NCBI GenBank assembly: GCA_034096865.1
Contig: JAWQFJ010001795.1
Span: 45,001-109,000, forward strand
Direction: 5' to 3'
DNA: 64,000 nucleotides
DNA from: Theodoxus fluviatilis
Lineage: Eukaryota; Mollusca; Gastropoda; Cycloneritida; Neritidae
Position numbers and translations under genes: made by a program. This document shows, piece after piece, positions 33,701 to 45,700 of the stretch (within the stretch, counting starts at the first letter, position 1; each line of letters starts with the position of its first letter). The notes beneath the pieces were generated by a model, which worked only from the letters and a program-made list of their open reading frames with translations, was not told the DNA's origin and searched no databases.

Positions 33701-36700
33701 TGGTAGTGGTGACAGTGATAGTGGTGGTAGTGGTGACAGTGGTAGTGGTGGTGGTAGTGGTGACAGTGATAGTGGTGGTGGTAGTGGTGACAGTGATAGA
33801 GGTGGTAGTGGTGGCAGTGATAGTGGTGGTGGTAGTGGTGACAGTGATGGTGGTAGTGGTGACAGTGATAGTGGTGGTGGTAGTGGTGTCAGTGATAGTG
33901 GTGGTGGTAGTGGTGGCAGTGATAGTGGTGGTGGTAGTGGTGGCAGTGATGGTGGTGGTAGTGGTGACAGTGATAGTGGTGGTGGCAGTGATAGTGGTGG
34001 TGATAGTGGTGGTGGCAGTGATAGTGGTGGTGATAGTGGTGGTGGCAGGGATAGTGGTGGTGGCAGTGATGGTGGTGGTAGTGGTGACAGTGATAGTGGT
34101 GGTGGTCGGAGTAGTGGGTGCTGCTATGTCGCTTGTCCAGACAACTAGCTCTGTGCCCCTTCCTCATCCTGCTTGTTGAGAAAAAAAAAGAGGAAAAACT
34201 TCACACCACCAGCTCATGCAAATGCGCCGTGTCTAATTATGCTGTATCGGGGCCGATGACGATGTGTGCATTATCTGAAGTTTGATGTGTTTGGGTTTTA
34301 TGCTGTGATAAATTCTGCTGTGCAGACACATAAATGTGGACAAACTGATCAGTCAAGACCTGTGCATTGTCTTGTGGGTGATCTTTTCCTCAGTAAATCT
34401 GTGGAAACACCCCAGGCATCAAGGACGTGATCATTTGGTTTGCATGCTTGTCAACCTGTATAAAAGAGGTTGCCAAAGGCTCACATTCAGGAGTTGATCA
34501 GTTTGCCATATCCATCTCAGTACATGCAGACTGTACAATGAAAGAGCCTTGTTTATTGCACTTTTCACAGTAATGATTCAGTTATTCTACATAACTGAAT
34601 CAAATTTGTAGGTTTTTGGTTGTGGGTTTTGTTGTTTTTAAGTATCCAGAAAAGATGCCAAAGGAGATTTCCTGATGCCAGTAAAATGTTTACCAAAGAA
34701 GCTGTACCACTCAAGCAGAATTCGTGTCAGGAATTTTTCAGATGCATCCCATGGGACTGTGCTTCCGGGCTTTTTAAAGTCTTTCTAAAGTTATACCTTC
34801 AAAAAGGTTTTGCCAGTCTTCTAGTTTGTTATACCTGCATAAGCATCAGTTTGCCTTTGTCAGAAAAAGTTACAGGAGTTGTGTGCATTGCAGGACCCCA
34901 AGCCCCTGTCGTACCTGACACACGAAGACCCCTACAGCTTCGACATCCATCTGGAAGTGGCCCTCAAATGTGAGTCAGCAGAGGAGACATGTGACCCTAC
35001 CACCTCCAGTTCCTTCCAACTGAGTTTTGGTCTGCATGTGTATGAGGAAAATTCTAGTTTCAAGTAAGGAATGGCATGAACACTCTCTTCTGCCAGTGTT
35101 TCACAGCTGTACTTGATACATACTCCCACACACCTGTACTTGGTACATACGCCCACACACCTGTACTTGATACATACTCCCACACACCTGTACTTGATGC
35201 ATACTCCCACACACCTGTACTTGATGCATACTCCCACACACCTGTACTTGATACATACTCCCACACACCTGTACTTGATACATACTCCCACACACCTGTA
35301 CTTGATGCATACTCCCACACACCTGTACTTGATGCATACTCCCACACACCTGTACTTGATGCATACTCCCACACACCTGTACTTGATACATACTCCCACA
35401 CACCTGTACTTGGTACATACTCCCATACACCTGTACTTGATACATACTCTCACACACCTGTACTTGATGCATACTCCCACACACCTGTACTTGATACATA
35501 CTCCCACACACCTGTACTTGGTACATACTCCCACAAACCTGGACTTGGTACATACTCCCACACACCTGTACTTGATACATACTCCCACACACCTGTACTT
35601 GGTACATACTCCCACACACCTGTACTTGATACATACTCCCACACACCTGTACTTGATACATACTCCCACACACCTGTACTTGATACATACTCCCACACAC
35701 CTGTACTTGATGCATACTCCCACACACCTGTACTTGATACATACTCCCACACACCTGTACTTGATGCATACTCCCACACACCTGTACTTGGTACATACTC
35801 CCACACACCTGTACTTGATACATACTCCCACACACCTGTACTTGTTACATACTCCCACACACCTGTACTTGGTACATACTCCCACACACCTGGACTTGAT
35901 ACATACTCCCACACACCTGTACTTGGTACATACTCCCACACACCTGTACTTGGTACATACTCCCACACACCTGGACTTGATACATACTCCCACACACCTG
36001 TACTTGGTACATACTCCCACACACCTGTACTTGATACATACTCCCACACACCTGTACTTGATACATACTCCCACACACCTGTACTTGATACATACTCCCA
36101 CACACCTGTACTTGGTACATACTCCCACACACCTGTACTTGGTACATACTCCCACACACCTGTACTTGGTACATACTCCCACACACCTGTACTTGATACA
36201 TACTCCCACACACCTGTACTTGATACATACTCCCACACACCTGTACTTGATACATACTCCCACACACCTGTACTTGATACATACTCCCACACACCTGTAC
36301 TTGATACATACTCCCACACACCTGTACTTGATACATATGCCCACACACCTGTACTTGGTACATACTCCCACACATCTGTACTTGGTACATACTCCCACAC
36401 ACCTGTACTTGGTACATACTCCCACACACCTGTACTTGATACATACTCCCACACACCTGTACTTGGTACATACTCCCACACACCTGTACTTGATACATAC
36501 TCCCACACACCTGTACTTGGTACATACTCCCACACACCTGTACTTGATGCATACTCCCACACACCTGTACTTGATGCATACTCCCACACACCTGGACGTG
36601 ATGCATACTCCCACACACCTGTACTTGATGCATACTCCCACACACCTGTACTTGGTACATACTCCCACACACCTGTACTTGATACATACTCCCACACACC

Positions 36701-39700
36701 TGTACTTGATACATACTCCCACACACCTGTACTTGGTACATACTCCCACACACCTGTACTTGATGCATACTCCCACACACCTGTACTTGATGCATACTCC
36801 CACACACCTGTACTTGGTACATACTCCCACACACCTGTACTTGGTACATACTCCCACACACCTGTACTTGATGCATACTCCCACACACCTGTACTTGATG
36901 CATACTCCCACACACCTGTACTTGATACATACTCCCACACACCTGTACTTGGTACATACTCCCACACACCTGTACTTGATACATACTCCCACACACCTGT
37001 ACTTGATACATACTCCCACACACCTGTACTTGGTACATACTCCCACACACCTGTACTTGGTACATACTCCCACACACCTGTACTTGGTACATACTCCCAC
37101 ACACCTGTACTTGGTGCATACTCCCACACACCTGTACTTGATACATACTCCCACACACCTGTACTTGGTGCATACTCCCACACACCTGGACTTGATACAT
37201 ACTCCCACACACCTGTACTTGATGCATACTCCCACACACCTGTACTTGGTACATACTCCCACACAGCTGGACTTGGTACATACTCCCACACACCTGTACT
37301 TGATACATACTCCCACACACCTGTACTTGGTACATACTCCCACACACCTGTACTTTATACATACTCCCACACACCTGTACTTGGTACATACTCCCACACA
37401 CCTGTACTTGATACATACTCCCACACACCTGTACTTGGTACATACTCCCACACACCTGTACTTGATACATACTCCCACACACCTGTACTTGGTGCATACT
37501 CCCACACACCTGTACTTGATACATACTCCCACACAGCTGTACTTGGTACATACTCCCACACACCTGTACTTGATGCATACTCCCACACACCTGTACTTGG
37601 TACATACTCCCACACACCTGTACTTGGTACATACTCCCACACACCTGTACTTGATACATACTCCCACACACCTGTACTTGGTACATACTCCCACACACCT
37701 GTACTTGATACATACTCCCACACACCTGTACTTGGTACATACTCCCACACACCTGTACTTGGTACATACTCCCACACACCTGTACTTGGTACATACTCCC
37801 ACACACCTGTACTTGATACATACTCCCACACACCTGTACTTGATACATACTCCCACACACCTGTACTTGATACATACTCCCACACACCTGTACTTGGTAC
37901 ATACTCCCACACACCTGTACTTGATACATACTCCCACACACCTGTACTTGGTACATACTCCCACACACCTGTACTTGATACATACTCCCACACACCTGTA
38001 CTTGGTACATACTCCCACACACCTGTACTTGATACATACTCCCACACACCTGTACTTGGTACATACTCCCACACACCTGTACTTGATACATACTCCCACA
38101 CACCTGTACTTGGTACATACTCCCACACACCTGTACTTGATACATACTCCCACACACCTGTACTTGATACATACTCCCACACACCTGTACTTGATACATA
38201 CTCCCACACACCTGTACTTGATACATACTCCCACACACCTGTACTTGGTACATACTCCCACACACCTGTACTTGATACATACTCCCACACACCTGTACTT
38301 GGTACATACTCCCACACACCTGTACTTGATACATACTCCCACACACCTGTACTTGGTACATACTCCCACACACCTGTACTTGATACATACTCCCACACAC
38401 CTGTACTTGGTACATACTCCCACACACCTGTACTTGGTACATACTCCCACACACCTGTACTTGGTACATACTCCCACACACCTGTACTTGGTACATACTC
38501 CCACACACCTGTACTTGATACATACTCCCACACACCTGTACTTGATACATACTCCCACACACCTGTACTTGGTACATACTCCCACACACCTGTACTTGAT
38601 ACATACTCCCACACACCTGTACTTGGTACATACTCCCACACACCTGTACTTGATACATACTCCCACACACCTGTACTTGATACATACTCCCACACACCTG
38701 TACTTGATACATACTCCCACACACCTGTACTTGATACATACTCCCACACACCTGTACTTGATACATACTCCCACACACCTGTACTTGATACATACTCCCA
38801 CACACCTGTACTTGGTACATACTCCCACACACCTGTACTTGATACATACTCCCACACACCTGTACTTGATACATACTCCCACACACCTGTACTTGATACA
38901 TACTCCCACACACCTGTACTTGGTACATACTCCCACACACCTGTACTTGATACATACTCCCACACACCTGTACTTGATACATACTCCCACACACCTGTAC
39001 TTGATACATACTCCCACACACCTGTACTTGATACATACTCCCACACACCTGTACTTGATACATACTCCCACACACCTGTACTTGATGCATACTCCCACAC
39101 ACCTGTACTTGATACATACTCCCACACACCTGTACTTGATACATACTCCCACACACCTGTACTTGATACATACTCCCACACACCTGTACTTGATACATAC
39201 TCCCACACACCTGTACTTGGTACATACTCCCACACACCTGTACTTGATACATACTCCCACACACCTGTACTTGATACATACTCCCACACACCTGTACTTG
39301 ATACATACTCCCACACACCTGTACTTGATACATACTCCCACACACCTGTACTTGGTACATACTCCCACACACCTGTACTTGATACATACTCCCACACACC
39401 TGTACTTGGTACATACTCCCACACACCTGTACTTGATACATACTCCCACACACCTGTACTTGATACATACTCCCACACACCTGTACTTGATACATACTCC
39501 CACACACCTGTACTTGGTACATACTCCCACACACCTGTACTTGATGCATACTCCCACACACCTGGACTTTACTCCTAGTTCTACACAAGTGTACTGACCC
39601 ATACTCCTACTAGTGTAAACAAGATTTTCTTCCATTTCCAGGTGAGGGTCTGCCTGAGCCTGCTACAATTTGCAAGAGTAATTTCAAGGTGAGAAATGAG

Positions 39701-42700
39701 CCACATGAACCAAAGTCACCGTTGAAGCTTGACCTTGGGTCAAGGTCACATGTATTTTGGTAGGAAAAATGTGTAAAGCAGTTCTTAGTGTATGATGTCA
39801 TTGGTAGGTTTAGTCAAGGTCATATAAAGTTCAAGGTCAAGCATGTGAGTCGTATGGGCTTTGCCCTTCTTGTTGTTGTTACTGTTGTGCTGGGCTAGTT
39901 GTATTTCAGCTTTTTGCTTTGCTCTCTTTGACCAGTGTGCTAGGCTGCTTCTTCTTCTTCTTCTTCTTCTTCTTCTTCTTCTTCTTCTTCTTCTTCTTCT
40001 TCTAATTCTTCTTCTTCTTCTTCTTCTTCTTCTTCTTCTTCTTCTTCTTCTTCTTCCTCCTCCTCCTCCTCCTCCTCCTCCTCCTCCTCCTCCTCCTCCT
40101 CCTCCTCCTCCTCCTCCTCCTCCTCCTCCTCCTCCTCCTCCTCCTCCTCCTCCTCCTCCTTCTTCTTCTTCTTCTTCTTCTTCTTCTTCTTCTTCTTCTT
40201 CTTCTTCTTCTTCTTCTTCTTCTTCTTCTTCTTCTTCTATGCTTTGCTGTTTTTTGACTCATATGCGAAGCAAAAAGTGAGTCTATGTCCGGGCGTCCGT
40301 TTAAAACTTTAACGTTGGATTTTTCTTGGAGACTATTAAATCTATCAACACCCAATTTGGCATGATGGTGTATGATGATAAGGCGTCAAAAAAAATACAC
40401 AGTGACTTGACCTTGCTTCAAGGTCAAGGTCGCAGGGGCCATAAATGTTGTCTAAAAAACAGCCATTTTTCACTTTTTATCAATTTTCTCTGAAGTTTTA
40501 TAGATTGGATACCTCACCTATATATGGTATATAGGGCAAAGTAAGCCCTATCTTTTAATACTAGTTTGGTTGACCTTGCTTCAAGGTCAAGGTCACAGGA
40601 GCTCTTCAAAGTTGGATTGTATACATATTTTGAAGTGACCTTGACCCTGAACTATGGAAGATAACTGTTTCAAACTTAATAATTATGTGGGGCACATGTT
40701 ATACTTTCATCATGAGACACATTTGGTCACATATCATCAAGGTCAAGGTCACTTTGACCCTAATGAAATGTGACCAAAATGGGGTAGTGAACCACTAAAA
40801 GTGACCATATCTCATGGTAGAAAGTGCCAATAAGCACCATTGTGCTTCCTATGTCTTGAATTAACAGCTTTGTGTTGCATGACCTTGGATGACCTTGACC
40901 TTGGGTCAAGGCCACATGTATTTTGGTAGGAAAAATGTGTAAAGCATTTCTTAGTGTATGATGTCATTGCTAGGTTTAGTTGTTTGACCTTGACCTTGAG
41001 GGTCACCTGAAGGCTGGCTGTGTCTCAGTCTACCGTGGGTGGCTGTGTCTCAATCTACCATGGGTGGCTGTGTCTCAGACTCATTCTACCATGGGTGGCT
41101 GTCTCTCATTCTACCATGGGTGGCTGTGTCTCATTCTACCATGGGTGGCTGTGTCTCAGTCTACCATGGGTGGCTGTCTCTCATTCTACCATGGGTGGCT
41201 GTGTCTCATTCTACCATGGGTGGCTGTGTCTCAATCTACCATGGGTGGCTGTGTCTCATTCTACCATGGGTGGCTGTGTCTCAATCTACCATGGGTGGCT
41301 GTGTCTCATTCTACCATGGGTGGCTGTGTCTCAGTCTACCGTGGGTGGCTGTGTCTCATTCTACCATGGGTGGCTGTCTCTCATTCTACCATGGGTGGCT
41401 GTCTCTCATTCTACCATGGGTGGCTGTGTCTCAGTCTACCGTGGGTGGCTGTGTCTCATTCTACCATGGGTGGCTGTGTCTCAGTCTACCGTGGGTGGCT
41501 GTGTCTCAATCTACCATGGGTGGCTGTCTCTCATTCTACCATGGGTGGCTGTGTCTCAATCTACCATGGGTGGCTGTGTCTCAGTCTACCATGGGTGGCT
41601 GTGTCTCAGTCTACCGTGGGTGGCTGTCTCTCATTCTACCATGGGTGGCTGTGTCTCAATCTACCATGGGTGGCTGTCTCTCATTCTACCATGGGTGGCT
41701 GTGTCTCAATCTACCATGGGTGGCTGTGTCTCATTCTACCATGGGTGGCTGTCTCTCATTCTACCATGGGTGGCTGTGTCTCATTCTACCATGGGTGGCT
41801 GTCTCTCATTCTACCGTGGGTGGCTGTCTCTCATTCTACCGTGGGTGGCTGTCTCTCATTCTACCGTGGGTGGCTGTCTCTCATTCTACCATGGGTGGCT
41901 GTCTCTCATTCTACCATGGGTGGCTGTGTCTCCGTCTACCGTGGGTGGCTGTGTCTCCGTCTACTGTGGGTGGCTGTGTCTCATTCTACCGTGGGTGGCT
42001 GTCTCTCATTCTACCATGGGTGGCTGTGTCTCAGTCTACCATGGGTGGCTGTCTCTCATTCTACCATGGGTGGCTGTGTCTCAGTCTACCATGGGTGGCT
42101 GTCTCTCATTCTACCATGGGTGGCTGTCTCTCATTCTACCGTGGGTGGCTGTCTCTCATTCTACCATGGGTGGCTGTCTTTCATTCTACCATGGGTGGCT
42201 GTCTCTCATTCTACCGTGGGTGGCTGTCTCTCATTCTACCATGGGTGGCTGTCTCTCATTCTACCGTGGGTGGCTGTCTCTCATTCTACCGTGGGTGGCT
42301 GTCTCTCATTCTACCATGGGTGGCTGTGTCTCCGTCTACCGTGGGTGGCTGTGTCTCAGTCTACCATGGGTGGCTGTCTCATTCTACCGTGGGTGGCTGT
42401 GTCTCCGTCTACCATGGGTGGCTGTGTCTCAGTCTACCATGGGTGGCTGTGTCTCATTCTACCATGGGTGGCTGTCTCAATCTACCATGGATGGCTGTCT
42501 CATTCTACCATGGGTGGCTGTGTCTCATTCTACCATGGGTGGCTGTGTCTCAGTCTACCATGGGTGGCTGTGTCTCAGTCTACCGTGGGTGGCTGTGTCT
42601 CATTCTACCATGGGTGGCTGTGTCTCAATCTACCATGGGTGGCTGTGTCTCAATCTACCATGGGTGGCTGTGTCTCAGTCTACCGTGGGTGGCTGTGTCT

Positions 42701-45700
42701 CATTCTACCATGGGTGGCTGTGTCTCAATCTACCATGGGTGGCTGTGTCTCAATCTACCATGGGTGGCTGTGTCTCATTCTACCATGGGTGGCTGTGTCT
42801 CAGTCTACCATGGGTGGCTGTGTCTCAGTCTACCGTGGGTGGCTGTGTCTCATTCTACCATGGGTGGCTGTGTCTCAATCTACCATGGGTGGCTGTGTCT
42901 CAATCTACCATGGGTGGCTGTGTCTCAGTCTACCGTGGGTGGCTGTGTCTCATTCTACCATGGGTGGCTGTGTCTCAATCTACCATGGATGGCTGTCTCA
43001 TTCTACCATGGGTGGCTGTGTCTCATTCTACCATGGGTGGCTGTGTCTCAATCTACCATGGGTGGCTGTGTCTCATTCTACCATGGGTGGCTGTCTCTCA
43101 TTCTACCATGGGTGGCTGTCTCTCATTCTACCATGGGTGGCTGTCTCTCATTCTACCATGGGTGGCTGTCTCTCATTCTACCATGGGTGGCTGTGTCTCA
43201 ATCTACCATGGGTGGCTGTGTCTCAATCTACCATGGGTGGCTGTCTCTCATTCTACCATGGGTGGCTGTGTCTCATTCTACCATGGGTGGCTGTGTCTCA
43301 ATCTACCATGGGTGGCTGTCTCTCATTCTACCATGGGTGGCTGTCTCTCATTCTACCATGGGTGGCTGTGTCTCAGTCTACCATGGGTGGCTGTCTCTCA
43401 TTCTACCATGGGTGGCTGTCTCTCATTCTACCATGGGTGGCTGTGTCTCATTCTACCATGGGTGGCTGTGTCTCAATCTACCATGGGTGGCTGTCTCTCA
43501 TTCTACCATGGGTGGCTGTGTCTCATTCTACCGTGGGTGGCTGTCTCTCAATCTACCATGGGTGGCTGTGTCTCATTCTACCGTGGGTGGCTGTGTCTCA
43601 TTCTACCGTGGGTGGCTGTGTCTCATTCTACCATGGGTGGCTGTGTCTCAATCTACCATGGGTGGCTGTCTCTCATTCTACCATGGGTGGCTGTGTCTCA
43701 TTCTACCATGGGTGGCTGTGTCTCAATCTACCATGGGTGGCTGTGTCTCATTCTACCGTGGGTGGCTGTGTCTCATTCTACCATGGGTGGCTGTGTCTCA
43801 TTCTACCATGGGTGGCTGTGTCTCATTCTACCATGGGTGGCTGTCTCTCATTCTACCATGGGTGGCTGTGTCTCATTCTACCATGGGTGGCTGTGTCTCA
43901 TTCTACCATGGGTGGCTGTGTCTCATTCTACCATGGGTGGCTGTGTCTCATTCTACCGTGGGTGGCTGTCTCTCAATCTACCATGGGTGGCTGTGTCTCA
44001 TTCTACCGTGGGTGGCTGTGTCTCATTCTACCATGGGTGGCTGTGTCTCATTCTACCATGGGTGGCTGTGTCTCAATCTACCGTGGGTGGCTGTGTCTCA
44101 GTCTACCATGGGTGGCTGTCTCAGTCTACAGTGGGTGGCTGTCTCTCATTCTACCATGGGTGGCTGTGTCTCAGTCTACCATGGGTGGCTGTCTCTCATT
44201 CTACCATGGGTGGCTGTGTCTCATTCTACCATGGGTGGCTGTGTCTCATTCTACCATGGGTGGCTGTGTCTCATTCTACCGTGGGTGGCTGTGTCTCATT
44301 CTACCATGGGTGGCTGTGTCTCATTCTACCATGGGTGGCTGTGTCTCAATCTACCGTGGGTGGCTGTGTCTCAGTCTACCATGGGTGGCTGTCTCAGTCT
44401 ACCGTGGGTGGCTGTCTCTCATTCTACCATGGGTGGCTGTGTCTCAGTCTACCATGGGTGGCTGTCTCTCATTCTACCATGGGTGGTTGTGTCTCAGTCT
44501 ACCATGGGTGGCTGTCTCTCATTCTACCATGGGTGGCTGTGTCTCCGTCTACCATGGGTGGCTGTCTCAGTCTACCATGGGTGGCTGTCTCTCATTCTAC
44601 CATGGGTGGCTGTGTCTCAGTCTACCGTGGGTGGCTGTGTCTCAGTCTACCGTGGGTGGCTGTCTTTCATTCTATCTTCGATGGCTGCCTTTCAGTCTAC
44701 CATGAGTGGTTGTCTTTCAGTCCACCATGGGTGGTTGTGTCAGCCTACCCATCCATCTTTCAGCACATGTACTGGACAATGAAGCAGCAGCTTGCCCACC
44801 ACACCGTCACTGGCTGCAACATCAACCCTGCAGACCTCATGGGGTCTGGAACCATCAGTGGACAAGTGAGTGTTGCAGCTGTGGAAAATGGCAGTCCTTA
44901 CCCACTGCTTGATAGACTCTACCTCGTAGCATATGGTGTCCAGTACAGATGTCATCTAGAATGAGTCTGTTGGAATGAAGGAGCTTTGGTAATAATAGAT
45001 CTTGCCCTGTCACTGGTAAGAGCTGGGACATTCTGAAGCCTTTTTCTCATGCACATGTGTGTGTTGTGTGTGTGGTTTGTGTGTGTGTGTGTGTGCATAT
45101 GTGTGCACATGTGTGTGTGGTGTGTGCATATATGTGTGTCTTGTGTGCATGCTGTGTGTGTGTGTTTGGGGTGTGTGTGTCTGTGAGTGTCTGTGCAAGT
45201 GTGTGAGTGTTTGTGTGCGTGTGTGTGTGTGTGTCTGTGTGAGTGTGTGTCCATGTATGTGTGTGTTTGTCATTTTGTTACCAAGAGCATCATACATCTG
45301 CAGGACTGGGTGGTTCTTATTTTATTCTTGATTTGTGCCTGTCATAGTGTGTTCCTCTCAGCTTTGCTGATGGTCATTTCTGTCTTTGACTGGTGTTTGT
45401 GTCTTCCAGACACCTGACTCCTTTGGCAGCATGATAGAACTGTGCTGGAAGGGCACCAAGCATGTGGAGCTCGGCCACGGTGCCACCCGAAAATTCCTGC
45501 AGGACGGTGATGAGGTCATCATGTCAGGTCAGACAAATGATGGGGGTGAGGGGGTGAATTGGAGGGAGGGGTGAAATGATGGGTGGTGTTGGGGTGGGGG
45601 TTGGGGGATCAAAGGTGCAGGTAGGAATGGGGGTTGGAGGAGGGGGATGTGAAAAATGGGGTTAGTAGGTGGAATTGCTGGTGGACATGGGTAAGGAAGG

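Noticed and set aside
28437..34179. Val/Ala-rich and His/Thr/Pro-rich frames up to 1271 codons
   Set aside because: Low-complexity translation of the GGT/AGT array, all within FAH intron 8.
34932..39635. Giant open frames (about 1250-1570 codons) on both strands over the 27-bp array
   Set aside because: The unit length is a multiple of three and lacks stops in most frames, so open frames arise automatically. The minus-strand frame runs antisense through real FAH exon 9.
39861..40355. Poly-Leu/Pro/Ser and poly-Arg/Lys frames
   Set aside because: Direct translation of the TTC/TCC tract.
35107..44745. CRISPR-like arrays of 25-27-bp repeats
   Set aside because: Units follow head to tail without unique spacers, in a eukaryotic intron.
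40980..44964. Three overlapping plus-strand frames of over 1200 codons
   Set aside because: Shadows of the 25-bp array. One of them runs through exon 11 of FAH only because that exon happens to be open.
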